From JAFDZV01 sp035549015 (lineage in GTDB: Bacteria > Bacteroidota > Ignavibacteria > OLB7), in assembly GCA_035549015.1 (NCBI GenBank), contig DASZRW010000137.1:1-64000 (forward strand): DNA of 64,000 nucleotides, in the 5' to 3' direction. Positions 25,779 to 34,276 of the stretch are shown here, piece after piece. The position numbers were made by a program, and so were the translations under genes. Below the pieces are notes generated by a model that was not told where the DNA came from, made no database searches, and saw nothing but the letters and a program-made list of their open reading frames with translations. How positions within the stretch are numbered: position 1 is the stretch's first letter; each line of letters begins with the position of its first letter.

Positions 25779-27485
25779 TCAACTCTTCCTGACCACGGCC
25801 AGCGTAAGCCGGTCCAGCGGATCAACCGAGTATCCCTTCACGCCGGGGCGTGTGAGACGCGTGACGGTTGTATGGAAGAGGAGCAGCCACGGCGCCTCGC
25901 GAAGGATGATCGCCTCCGCCTGGCCGTAGATGGCTGCTCGTTGTTCGGTGCCGAGCCCCGGCGCAAGCGCCGCGAGATAGAGCGAGTCCACCCGGGCATC
26001 TGCGAAGCGGGTGGTATTGGATCCGCTCGGCGCCTTGTATCTGCTGTAAAAGAGCGCGATGAAATTCTCGGCGTCCGGATAATCGGCCATCCAGTTGGCG
26101 CTCCAGAAGGGAAGCTTCCCCTCGGCAACCATCTGCCGATGTTGAGCCGGCGATACCTGGTTGATCTTCACCGTGATGCCGATCGCCTTGAACTGTTCCT
26201 GCACCGCCTGGGCAACCGCCACAACCCGCTCCACCTCGCTTACCTGGAGCACGATCACCGGGAGGCCTTTGCCGTTCGGATATCCTGCCGAGTCCAGCAG
26301 CCGCAGCGCGAGGTCACGATCGAAATCGTATCCCTTCACGCCGGCATATCCCGGCACACCGGGAGGCACGGGGCCCGCAGAGGCAGGGATTGCCTGATCG
26401 CGCATCACATAGTGCACAAGCGCCTCGCGATCGATTGCGTAATTCAATGCCCGGCGCAGCATCGGGTTGGTCACGAACGGCGAGCCTGCAGCGCCCGGCG
26501 CCGACGGGTCCAACTGGAATCCGTAGTAGTTCACCGACATCGACGGCGAACGATACATCGTGCAGGATGCGAACTCCGGCGTGAGCGTTACGGAATCACC
26601 CTTGCGCGTGAACACCTTGTCCAGCATCGTGGCATCGATGGAGCCGGCCATGTCCAGCCGGCCCGACTCGAACTCCGCGAACTCCGTCTTCTTGTCGCGA
26701 ATGAACGAGACCACCACCGAATCCAGATAGGGAAGCTGCTTCCCCTGTGCATCGCGCTCGAAATAGTTGCCGTTGCGCACCAGCACCAGACGCTGTCCGT
26801 TGACCCACTCGGCAACCTTGAACGCTCCGGCGCCAACGGGGTGCCGGAAGAAATCGCTGCCGTACTTCTGAACGCCCTCGTGCGGAACCACGTAGCAGTA
26901 GGGCATTGCAAGCAGGGAGAGGACCAGCGGCGACGGCTCGGCGAGCGTCAGCTCGAACGTGGAATCGTTCAGCGCCCTGAAGCCCGCCACATGCCCGGTC
27001 TTCGCCGGGTCCTTGAAGAACTCGTCCGCGCCGGCAACCTTGCCGTGAAACACCCAGAAGCCTGTGGAAGCGGTTGCCGGGTTGCAGATCCGTTCGAAGC
27101 TGTACCGGACATCCTCGGCCACGATCCTCCGGCCCTTCCCATCCGGGAAGCAGGGATCGTCGGCAAAGCGGGCGTCGCTCCGCAGCGTGAAGGTCCACAC
27201 CCTGCCATCGCTGCTCGTGCTCCAGTTCCTTGCCAGGAGAGGCATCGGCTTCAAGGCCGGATCGAGCCCCACGAGGCCGGCATGAACCTGGCCGCCCGCC
27301 CACCACGAAGCGCGTGCGCTGATGCGTGCCGGGTCCAGCGAGTTGAGATCCTCCGCCTCGTTGTACCGGAAGGTGTTGCTCTGTTCGATCTCCTGATTGC
27401 CGCCGCATCCGGTAAGGATGGGGAGCAGAAGGGATGCAAGAACTATCAAAGAACGAAGAGCCGTCGCCGTACGTACGATCGTCAT
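25779..27485 (-). CDS. Oligopeptide/dipeptide-type ABC binding lipoprotein 1
   Basis: 568 residues from the ATG at 27485, chosen because it starts a proper lipoprotein signal (LIVLASLLLPILTGC). The body is an SBP_bac_5 (DppA/OppA) family protein: EAEDLNSLDPARISARASWW, PLLARNWSTSSDGRVWTFTLR, the Cys-containing DARFADDPCFPDGKGR region, and AIDREALVHYV. These bind peptides or other solutes in the periplasm for an ABC importer. It starts 13 bases after the stop of its paralogue, so both are on one transcript. No permease or ATPase gene adjoins. Confidence 0.9.
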   Translation of the reverse strand: MTIVRTATALRSLIVLASLLLPILTGCGGNQEIEQSNTFRYNEAEDLNSLDPARISARASWWAGGQVHAGLVGLDPALKPMPLLARNWSTSSDGRVWTFTLRSDARFADDPCFPDGKGRRIVAEDVRYSFERICNPATASTGFWVFHGKVAGADEFFKDPAKTGHVAGFRALNDSTFELTLAEPSPLVLSLLAMPYCYVVPHEGVQKYGSDFFRHPVGAGAFKVAEWVNGQRLVLVRNGNYFERDAQGKQLPYLDSVVVSFIRDKKTEFAEFESGRLDMAGSIDATMLDKVFTRKGDSVTLTPEFASCTMYRSPSMSVNYYGFQLDPSAPGAAGSPFVTNPMLRRALNYAIDREALVHYVMRDQAIPASAGPVPPGVPGYAGVKGYDFDRDLALRLLDSAGYPNGKGLPVIVLQVSEVERVVAVAQAVQEQFKAIGITVKINQVSPAQHRQMVAEGKLPFWSANWMADYPDAENFIALFYSRYKAPSGSNTTRFADARVDSLYLAALAPGLGTEQRAAIYGQAEAIILREAPWLLLFHTTVTRLTRPGVKGYSVDPLDRLTLAVVRKS

Positions 27486-27498
27486 CGAATGCGTCCTG

Positions 27499-29244
27499 CT
27501 ACTTGTTCCCGTAATCGAACCAGACCTCGCGGAGATCGCGGCGGTCCATCGCATTGCCGCCGCCGTAGCCCTTCACGTACGGCTGCACCAGACGGTAGTC
27601 CATGTCGTTGTAGATGAACATCATCGGCGCATCGTTCACGGCGATCTGTTCGGCGTCGTGGTACAGCTTGTAGCGGACGCTGTCGTTCGTCGTGGCAAGG
27701 GCCTTCTCGAAGAGCGCGTCGAACTCCGGGTTCAGATAGCGCATCGAGTTGATCTGCGAAGGGCCGGTGGGGGGAATGGCCTTGCCGTAGAACAGGTTCA
27801 GGAAATTTTCGGGATCGGGGTAATCGGCAATCCATCCCAGGCGATACAGCGGAGCCTTGCCGTTCTCCAGCAACTCCTGGTGCTGCGGCCACTCGAGGAT
27901 CTTGACATCCACCTTCACGCCGATCTCGCTGGTGAGCATGCTCTGGATTGCCTGTGCAACCAGCAGGTTGCGCCCGCCGCCGGAGTTGAGCTGGATGGTG
28001 ACGGGAGGGAATCCCCTGCCGCCGGGATATCCGGCCTCGGTCATCAGCGCCTGCGCCTTCGCCGGATCGTAGCCATATCCCTTGATGCTCGCCACATCGT
28101 ATCCGGGCATCGACGGAGGTACCAGCCCATGCACGGCCGGCCCTGCTGCCTGCCCCTGCAGCACATACTTGATGATCTTCTCGCGATCGATGGCATAGTT
28201 GAAGGCCTGGCGCACGCGTCGGTCCTTGAACAGATCGCTCGTCACCAGCATGCCGTAGAACTGCGTGGAGAGCGCCGGGACGGTGAAGATGTGGTACTGG
28301 GCGTACGCCGGCGTCACCTTGCCGTTCTCATCGATCACATTGCGGAAGAATTCCGTCGGGATGCGATATGCCTCGTCCAGATGCCCCGACGTGAATTCCG
28401 TGATCTGCTGGCGCTCGTCCTTGATGAAGTTCCAGGTGATGGCGTCCAGATAGGGAAGCTGATTGCCGAACGCATCCCTCCCCCAGTACTTCGGATTACG
28501 CTTGAGCGTGATCCCCTGGTCCTTCTGAAAGCGCGTCAGTATGAACGGGCCGGTGCCTACGAGATTCCGGTAGAAGTCCTTGCCGAAATGCTGCACCGCC
28601 TCCTTCGGATAGATGTAGCACATGCCGAGCGCCACATAGTTCTTGAAGGCTCCGAACGGCGACTTCAGCGTGATCGAGAAGGTATAGTCATCCACGGCCT
28701 TGAAGCCGCTCACCCCGTCCGGGGGAATCGGCTTCGCGCCGTTGGAACCGGTGGCATCGAAGTATGCCTGCGCGCCGATCACCTTGTCGCCGAAGTAGCT
28801 GGACCCCAGGCCCCCCTCGCGCGAGTCCAGCATCCGATCGAAGCAGTACTTCACGTCCGCTGCCTTCATCTCCCGCCCCTGTCCGCCGGGGAAGCAGGGA
28901 GAATCCTGAAACAGCACGCCCCTGCGGAGATGATAGGTGTAGGTAAGGCCGTCGGCGCTGATATCGCAGCTCTCTGCGAGCTCCGGAACAAGCTTGAGCG
29001 TCGAGTCGAAATCGAAGAGAAGCTCGCCGATCTGATGCACCACGTGATGCGATGGCGCGTCGTTCAGACGGGCGGGATCGAGCGTCCGAATCTCCTGAAC
29101 CTCGTTCATCCGGAATGTGCCGCCGTAGAAACGGCCCCCCTTCGCGGGCTTCAGTGCGGCGGCATCGTCATCGCCGCCACATGAAACAAGGACGAGCGAT
29201 GCTACGCTACACAGAGCCGCGACAAGAAGCGTACGCGCAAGCAT
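27499..29244 (-). CDS. Oligopeptide/dipeptide-type ABC binding lipoprotein 2
   Basis: 581 residues from the ATG at 29244; a GTG at 29271 would add nine residues with a basic n-region. The lipobox is LVLVSC. The SBP_bac_5 landmarks are EIRTLDPARLNDAPSHH, ELAESCDISADGLTYTYHLR, QDSPCFPGGQGREMKAADVKY and AIDREKIIKYV. It is clearly paralogous to the next gene (shared PCFP.G.GR, QLPYLD, AIDRE and DYPD.ENF motifs), so the pair arose by tandem duplication. Two palindromes lie upstream of the start and may be operators. Confidence 0.9.
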   Translation of the reverse strand: MLARTLLVAALCSVASLVLVSCGGDDDAAALKPAKGGRFYGGTFRMNEVQEIRTLDPARLNDAPSHHVVHQIGELLFDFDSTLKLVPELAESCDISADGLTYTYHLRRGVLFQDSPCFPGGQGREMKAADVKYCFDRMLDSREGGLGSSYFGDKVIGAQAYFDATGSNGAKPIPPDGVSGFKAVDDYTFSITLKSPFGAFKNYVALGMCYIYPKEAVQHFGKDFYRNLVGTGPFILTRFQKDQGITLKRNPKYWGRDAFGNQLPYLDAITWNFIKDERQQITEFTSGHLDEAYRIPTEFFRNVIDENGKVTPAYAQYHIFTVPALSTQFYGMLVTSDLFKDRRVRQAFNYAIDREKIIKYVLQGQAAGPAVHGLVPPSMPGYDVASIKGYGYDPAKAQALMTEAGYPGGRGFPPVTIQLNSGGGRNLLVAQAIQSMLTSEIGVKVDVKILEWPQHQELLENGKAPLYRLGWIADYPDPENFLNLFYGKAIPPTGPSQINSMRYLNPEFDALFEKALATTNDSVRYKLYHDAEQIAVNDAPMMFIYNDMDYRLVQPYVKGYGGGNAMDRRDLREVWFDYGNK

Positions 29245-29291
29245 CGTTGGATTCGGTGTTGCTCTCTTCACAATACGTTGTTTAGCGATTT

Positions 29292-29339
29292 TGGAACGGC
29301 GTGTTCCAGAGAACATGCACTGCAACGGACAGTGCATGT
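29292..29339. promoter_or_regulatory. Two palindromes between divergent genes
   Basis: TGGAAC-N5-GTTCCA (29292-29308) is a symmetrical operator-like site. ACATGCACTG and CAGTGCATGT (29313-29322/29330-29339) form a perfect ten-base inverted repeat around a seven-base centre. Both lie 48-95 bases upstream of the tandem binding-protein genes and about 200 bases before the divergent membrane-protein gene. They could be regulator sites or, for the second, a hairpin. Confidence 0.4.
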
Positions 29340-29539
29340 CATGTGGGCGAGCGGTCTGTTAAGACCGGGCAAAGATCGGCTCTCCGGAAGGCGATTGCAA
29401 CTTCAGGACACTTAATTTTTTGTCATGTTCGCGAGACGAAAATCAAGGAATTCCTGCGGCAATCGGAGATTTTGTGAACGGCCTGTAATGAAACCGGCAG
29501 GCCGCATTCATCAACGGGGTACAGGTGGAAAGCAGTACA

Positions 29540-29983
29540 ATGGATAAGGGCGCCGAGCGCGAACCGGAGTTCGTGCCGCGGCTCGGGGCAGGATGCCTGA
29601 TGCTGATCGGCATTCTGCTGGCGGCGATGGCGTTTACACTCAACCTTGGGGACGGCAGGCTGGGTATTACCGGCATCCTGTTCTATCTGATGATCGGCTT
29701 CGGATTCCTTGGGGCGGGAATCTTCTGGTATCGCTACGTGAGCCGCCAGGAGCGCGGACGCAGGCAGCTCTATCTCGAGAAGGCGGTGCTCGGAGTCGCG
29801 GCCCGCCACGGCGGCACCGTGACGCTGGCGCAGATCGTGCTGGAGAGCGCGTGCAGTGCGGAGGAAGCCGAGGCCACGGTGGACCGCCTGCGGCGCCAGG
29901 GTTATGCGCAGACGGAGCTCACCATGGATGGCGTTGTGCACTACCGTTTCGGCGGGCTGCTGGGGAGGAGCTCTGAGGTGTGA
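29540..29983 (+). CDS. Small membrane protein with winged-helix-like tail
   Basis: 147 residues from the ATG at 29540 (a GTG at 29525 would add five residues). Two transmembrane helices are evident (LGAGCLMLIGILLAAMAF and TGILFYLMIGFGFLGAGIF). The C-terminal ~75 residues are soluble and read like a small winged helix: LEKAVLGVAARHGGTVT, AQIVLESACSAEEAEATV, DRLRRQGYAQTEL then a strand pair. Similar two-helix plus winged-helix proteins occur as uncharacterised families. The opposite strand also has a long frame here but without such a pattern. Confidence 0.6.
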   Translation: MDKGAEREPEFVPRLGAGCLMLIGILLAAMAFTLNLGDGRLGITGILFYLMIGFGFLGAGIFWYRYVSRQERGRRQLYLEKAVLGVAARHGGTVTLAQIVLESACSAEEAEATVDRLRRQGYAQTELTMDGVVHYRFGGLLGRSSEV

Positions 29984-30038
29984 GTTACTGGGGACGGGTT
30001 ATGCGCTCATTCACACCCGTCACTCATCGCCCATCATC

Positions 30039-30067
30039 ACCCATACGTATGATTGTCTGGTATGGGT
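30039..30067. terminator. Inverted repeat between convergent genes
   Basis: ACCCATAC (30039-30046) pairs with GTATGGGT (30060-30067) around 13 bases; the perfect palindrome CATACGTATG (30042-30051) overlaps it. The position between a plus-strand stop at 29983 and a minus-strand stop at 30094 suggests a shared end point, although no T tract is present. Confidence 0.35.
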
Positions 30068-30093
30068 TATGAGAGATATGGGAAACACGACAG

Positions 30094-31095
30094 CTATCGC
30101 TTCAGCAGCTTCTCCACGTTGCGGGTGAGTCCGTCGCTGGTCGCAACCAGGTACACACCTGCCGGAACGGCCGTAAGATCCAGTGTTGCCTCGCCGCTGA
30201 CGGTACGTGCGGACTGCAGCAGCGCGCCGTCGATTCCCAGCAGCCTCACGTCGGACATGCGTCCTGCGGTTGTGGCGACGCGCACCAGGCTGGTTGCCGG
30301 GTTGGGCATCAGGATGGCACCGTGGCGTACGCCGGACGGCGGATGAGTCCGAACGTCGGATGCCGTGCGGGGCGTAAGGCGATAGACGGCGCCGTCCAAC
30401 GGGCGGCCCAGCATGCGCGGAAAGCTGAGCGTCCGGTTCGTATCGTAGCGCGGTGCGGCGGGATCGCCCGCGATCCAGCACTTCTCGATCGCATAGGCGA
30501 ACGTAAGCGGCGCAAGGAACGTGCCGATCCACGGGCCGCCGGTGCTGTAGGCGCCGGGTCCCTTCACGGAGCCGGGCCCGGTTCTGATCTCGATCGCTCC
30601 GCTGGCCTGATGAAGCCAGATCTGCATGTTCACCGAGTCATCCGCCAGCCCCTGTGGCAATCCGCCGTTCTTCCATTGAACCTTCAGAATCCGATTCCCC
30701 TGCGGACCGTCCAGCAGATAGGAGATCGCCGATCCGTTGGGGCGTCCGGCGAGCGGTGTGAAGAATGCATCGATGATGGCGATCACGGAATCGTCGTTCA
30801 CCTGGATGAACCCGTTGCCGCCGATCTGCAGCGGCGTCCCGCCGGTGAGCGCGTAGCTCCGTCCGAAGAATCGGAACGTCTCGTTCCCGAGATCCACCAC
30901 GGCGATGGAGTCGCCAAATTCCAGCGGCACCGTCGTGGCGCCGGAGAGGTCCGCATACGGCGCGGAGTCCGTTGTGAATGCATAGGCAGCCTGCGCCTGC
31001 GCAGAGGGGGGAGGCGATGATGCGAGCGCGAGGGAAAGGCATGCTGCAGGGAGGCAGCGGGTGAGGACGGAGCGAAAGCGTTGCGTTGAGATCAT
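30094..31095 (-). CDS. Secreted protein with type IX sorting domain
   Basis: 333 residues. The signal peptide (CLPAACLSLALASSPPPSAQA) is followed by a ~200-residue beta-rich domain with no recognised family (FRFFGRSYALTGG, RILKVQWKNGG, AIEIRTGPGS). The latter resembles domains of other secreted Bacteroidota proteins that read out a shape such as an Ig-like or lectin sandwich. The last ~75 residues are a Por-type sorting tail: LMPNPATSLVRVAT, VRLLGIDGALL, LDLTAVPAGVYLVATSDG and LLKR. It should be exported by the type IX route to the surface. It is followed on the other side by an AraC regulator on the same strand 160 bases upstream. Confidence 0.75.
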   Translation of the reverse strand: MISTQRFRSVLTRCLPAACLSLALASSPPPSAQAQAAYAFTTDSAPYADLSGATTVPLEFGDSIAVVDLGNETFRFFGRSYALTGGTPLQIGGNGFIQVNDDSVIAIIDAFFTPLAGRPNGSAISYLLDGPQGNRILKVQWKNGGLPQGLADDSVNMQIWLHQASGAIEIRTGPGSVKGPGAYSTGGPWIGTFLAPLTFAYAIEKCWIAGDPAAPRYDTNRTLSFPRMLGRPLDGAVYRLTPRTASDVRTHPPSGVRHGAILMPNPATSLVRVATTAGRMSDVRLLGIDGALLQSARTVSGEATLDLTAVPAGVYLVATSDGLTRNVEKLLKR

Positions 31096-31258
31096 GACGG
31101 ATGCTGGTTACGTGGGATTGCGAAATCTGCCGGGCGGACGCCATGCGCGGCCGCTTCTCCAACGGTACGGCCGGCGCAACTTCGATGCCTATCGAATGTT
31201 GCGTATCTGCCCCGCCGAAGCGGCTCTCCATCACACCATCACATGGATCGTACCGCGA

Positions 31259-32242
31259 TCACCGGCCGGAACCGCGCGCACTTCTGCGATATGCGGAGGG
31301 GGAGAGCCCGGTATGGCGGCGAAAGAGAAGACTGAAGGATGTGGGGCTTTCGAAGCCGAGTTCGAAGCAGATGTCCGTGACCGGCCGATCGGAGTGCTCC
31401 AGCAGGAGCCGGGCCTGCTGCATCCGGCGCTGTGTGCGGTGTTGGTGCGGCGTGCACCCGAATGCCTGCCGGAAGAGGCGCAGGAAGTGGTGGGGAGAGA
31501 GCGCAGCCTCGCGCGCGATCTCGCTCAGGCCGATCGGCTGGCAGAGGTTGGCTTCGATGAAATCGTACGCGCGGCTCAACCTGCGGTACACTTCCATCCG
31601 CGTGGACCGGCGAATGCCGGGGAGCCTCGCGATCTGCGCCGATGCGTCGTTATGCGCATGCGCCATGCGGGCCAGAAGGAGGTGGAACTGCTCCTCCATC
31701 CATCCGGCGGACGGCCGGGCCATGGAAAGCGTTCGGTACAGATGCTCGAGCGCGCTCATCATCTCCGCATCGTGATGGTACAGCTTCTCGACAAACTCGA
31801 CCGGCGCTGCACGAGCGTGATCCGGGTCATCCAGAAGCTCGGCGCTGGGCCGCGTGAGCGCCTGCAGACCGCGCTCGGCGAATCGCGGCCTGAAGAAGAT
31901 GCAGAGGGAGCCCACCGGCGTACGCGACTCCACCCAGCCGGAATAACGCGTCCCCTGGTTGAGTATCAGATATCGGCCCGGTGCAACCGCGTGCTTTCCG
32001 GCGGGCGTTGCGTAGATCTCCGTACCACCGAATGCGCACTTGATCGAGAGCGTTCCCTGCGTCTCCCGCGACGACGCATCCGCAGAACGTGTGAGCGCAA
32101 TCATGTTGCACCACCCGAGTTCGGGACATATCAGATCGAGTTCGAGGTGCGCACGATCGGGATCGGGATGGTCGAAGAGTATCACCATGCACGCAGTCAG
32201 GAATTTTTTTTCCGAGACCAACCTATGCCCGTACGGCCGCAT
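31259..32242 (-). CDS. AraC-family transcriptional regulator
   Basis: 327 residues, or 309 if the ATG at 32188 is used; neither has a good ribosome binding site. The first ~190 residues are a cupin-like sensing domain (GKHAVAPGRYLILNQGTRYSG). The last ~100 carry two helix-turn-helix motifs of the AraC type: GLSEIAREAALSPHHFLRLF with AFGCTPHQHRTQRRMQQAR, and PVTDICFELGFESPTSFSLLF followed by RHTGLSPSAYRR. Proteins of this type bind DNA as dimers in response to a small ligand. It is divergent from the Nudix gene and co-directional with the type IX substrate downstream; its targets are unknown. Confidence 0.92.
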   Translation of the reverse strand: MRPYGHRLVSEKKFLTACMVILFDHPDPDRAHLELDLICPELGWCNMIALTRSADASSRETQGTLSIKCAFGGTEIYATPAGKHAVAPGRYLILNQGTRYSGWVESRTPVGSLCIFFRPRFAERGLQALTRPSAELLDDPDHARAAPVEFVEKLYHHDAEMMSALEHLYRTLSMARPSAGWMEEQFHLLLARMAHAHNDASAQIARLPGIRRSTRMEVYRRLSRAYDFIEANLCQPIGLSEIAREAALSPHHFLRLFRQAFGCTPHQHRTQRRMQQARLLLEHSDRPVTDICFELGFESPTSFSLLFRRHTGLSPSAYRRSARGSGR

Positions 32243-32572
32243 GGTTACGCGATCCGGTGGAGGGTGGGGGGCCGTGATACGAATGCACGAGATCGAAGAA
32301 CCGGAGCATTTTGTTCTGATACCATGTGAAGATTACTTCTCTTCACTATCTTCGCGCCGCTGTTTGCCGAGGACCGATAAACTTCTGTTCAACTCCGACT
32401 CCGGCATGTCGGTTCAACGCAGGTCCGCACCCAGCGGATGGGCAGATCTCACCTGCCCTGCGCCGTCCTCTCGCAGCCTGTACCGGCTCACTGTCGCGCC
32501 GGTGCATAACCGCGTATTGGTGGCGATCCTGCCCACTCCCGTGTCTCCAGCTTCTCAAGTCCCCCGGGTACC
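32243..32572. other. Divergent intergenic region, nothing identified
   Basis: These 330 bases separate the AraC gene (minus) and the Nudix gene (plus). An A/T-rich patch at 32202-32211 overlaps the alternative AraC start. I see no gene, convincing promoter or repeat in it. Confidence 0.3.
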
Positions 32573-33052
32573 ATGCCAGAGTACATACAAACGATTCGCC
32601 AGCAGGTTGGCCATCAACGCCTGCTGGTTCCATCCACCGCGTGCATTGTGCTGAACGGTGACGAAGAGGTGCTTCTCGAACTTCGCTCGGATAACGAGTG
32701 CTGGGGATTGCCTGGTGGAATAATGGACATCGGCGAAACCGCGCTCGAGAGCGCACGCCGCGAAATTGCCGAAGAGACCGGTCTCCGCGCGGATGATCTG
32801 TGGCTGTTCGGCGTCTATTCGGGTGAGAACTACAAGGGGCGCTATGCCAATGGCGACGAGATTGCCGTGGTACAACTGGCGTTCGTTGCCGAGCGTTTCA
32901 TTGGCGAGCCCCAGGCCGGCAGCGAATCGCGCGAGCTCGGGTTCTTCCGGTTCGATGCGCTTCCGTCACCGCTCACGCCGCATCATCAGGAATTCCTGAT
33001 GCACTTCAGCGAGTATCTCACCGGACGCCGCACGGTACCGGTTGTGCAGTAG
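32573..33052 (+). CDS. Nudix hydrolase
   Basis: 159 residues. The Nudix box is complete: GGIMDIGETALESARREIAE followed by ETGL, near residues 48-71, matching GX5EX7REUXEEXGU, whose Glu residues bind magnesium for pyrophosphate cleavage. Flanking parts (ACIVLNGDEEVLLELRSDNE, WGLPGG, LFGVYSG, VVQLAFVAERFIGEP) fit the single-domain group related to ADP-ribose or nucleotide pyrophosphatases. The substrate cannot be told from sequence alone. It faces the molybdopterin oxidoreductase gene tail to tail. Confidence 0.92.
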   Translation: MPEYIQTIRQQVGHQRLLVPSTACIVLNGDEEVLLELRSDNECWGLPGGIMDIGETALESARREIAEETGLRADDLWLFGVYSGENYKGRYANGDEIAVVQLAFVAERFIGEPQAGSESRELGFFRFDALPSPLTPHHQEFLMHFSEYLTGRRTVPVVQ

Positions 33053-33140
33053 CGGAGCAGGACCGGTGGCGCCGCGTTGAGCCGGGGCGCCATCCGGGCG
33101 CATTGCCGATCGCCGGCCGCTCCGCTTCGGAACGCGCTCG

Positions 33141-34259
33141 TCACACGGCGGTGATATGAACCGTTGGGATCGCATTGATGCCATCGGAGATGTCGTCGTC
33201 GCTATCGGGCTGCACATTCCCTGCCTGGTCCGTTGCGCGGATGCCGATGGTGTGCGGGCCGGCCGTGAGAGTGGTGCTGAACTCCCATTGCGCCCACACG
33301 CCGCGGAACGGGTAGGGGAACTGCGCAGGGTTCAGTGCCTGGATCGTCGACGCAAGCTGGGAGTCCGTGGACATCACCGTGTCCTGCGAGCGAATCACCA
33401 CGGGGGTGAACGGCCCGCCATCCACGGAGATCTCCACCGTGCCGATTCCCGATGCCCCGCTGACGGCGAAGCCGACGCACTTGATGGTGCCGACTGCAAC
33501 CTGGGCATTGGTGAGCGGGTTGGTCATCCGGCTGTTCACACGCATCACCCCATCATCCACGAATCCTTCATCCTGATAGGTGCCGAACGGAAGATCGTTC
33601 GCCGTGACCTCCACGCGCGAAAGCCACTTCACATTCTTGTAGCCGTATCCCTCGTGCAGAATCAGGCGCACCGGAAAGCCGTGCTGTGCCGGGAGCGGCG
33701 AGCCGTTCATGTGCGTCACGAGCAGCGGATCCACCAGATCGGGCGTGGGCGTTCCGTAGATGCGTCCGATCTGAATGTTGTTCCCGAACGTGTCCGCCCC
33801 ATAGAAGCGCAGACGCTTTGCCTGCGCCGTCTGGATGCCCGCGCGGTCCAGAAAGATGCGAAGCGGCACGCCGGTCCAGACCGCCGTGCCGATCAGCCCC
33901 TGCACTTCGTTGGAGTCGATCACGCAGCGCATCGTCTTCAACAGCTTGACGGCGGAGCGCGATTCCTCGTCCAGTATGTCCTGGTAGGTGATGCTCAGCG
34001 GCGTCTGCACGAGGCCGTCGATCGTCAGGCGCCACGCGCCGGAATCGATCACCGGCATGGTCCAGCGCGCTATGGAGCCCTCCGCACCGTTCTTGTAGTA
34101 GAAGCTGGAGATCGGGGTCAGGAACGGAACGTCCGCTCCCGTGGTGAGCGGTTCCACGGAGTTGCTCTCGCATCCGGTACCCTGTACTATCATGAAGCCG
34201 ACAACGGCACCTCCGGCAAGGCGGAGGAAATGACGGCGACTTTCATCGTATGCCTGCAT
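33141..34259 (-). CDS. Molybdopterin-dependent oxidoreductase, sulfite-oxidase family (Tat-exported)
   Basis: 372 residues from the ATG at 34259. The twin-arginine motif SRRHFLRLAGG marks Tat export of a folded cofactor-bearing protein. The molybdopterin domain (about 60-250) has the segment LLKTMRCVIDSNEVQGLIG, in which Cys112 is the likely molybdenum ligand, followed by GVPLRIFLDRAGIQ, and HGFPVRLILHEGYGYKNVKWLSRVEV. A C-terminal Ig-like Mo-co dimerisation domain follows (VEISVDGGPFTPV, VWAQWEFSTTL). No heme domain is present, as in YedY/SorA-like enzymes. It lies 17 bases after a barrel-protein gene and may form an operon with it. Confidence 0.87.
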   Translation of the reverse strand: MQAYDESRRHFLRLAGGAVVGFMIVQGTGCESNSVEPLTTGADVPFLTPISSFYYKNGAEGSIARWTMPVIDSGAWRLTIDGLVQTPLSITYQDILDEESRSAVKLLKTMRCVIDSNEVQGLIGTAVWTGVPLRIFLDRAGIQTAQAKRLRFYGADTFGNNIQIGRIYGTPTPDLVDPLLVTHMNGSPLPAQHGFPVRLILHEGYGYKNVKWLSRVEVTANDLPFGTYQDEGFVDDGVMRVNSRMTNPLTNAQVAVGTIKCVGFAVSGASGIGTVEISVDGGPFTPVVIRSQDTVMSTDSQLASTIQALNPAQFPYPFRGVWAQWEFSTTLTAGPHTIGIRATDQAGNVQPDSDDDISDGINAIPTVHITAV

Positions 34260-34276
34260 GGGTTCGCAATCGGGGG

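Noticed and set aside
29423..29941. 172-residue minus-strand frame opposite the small membrane protein
   Set aside because: The plus-strand frame has two membrane helices and a winged-helix-like tail; the minus-strand product is His/Pro/Arg-rich with no pattern.
31061..32329. 422-residue plus-strand frame
   Set aside because: It is antisense to the AraC regulator, which has both helix-turn-helix motifs in the correct frame.
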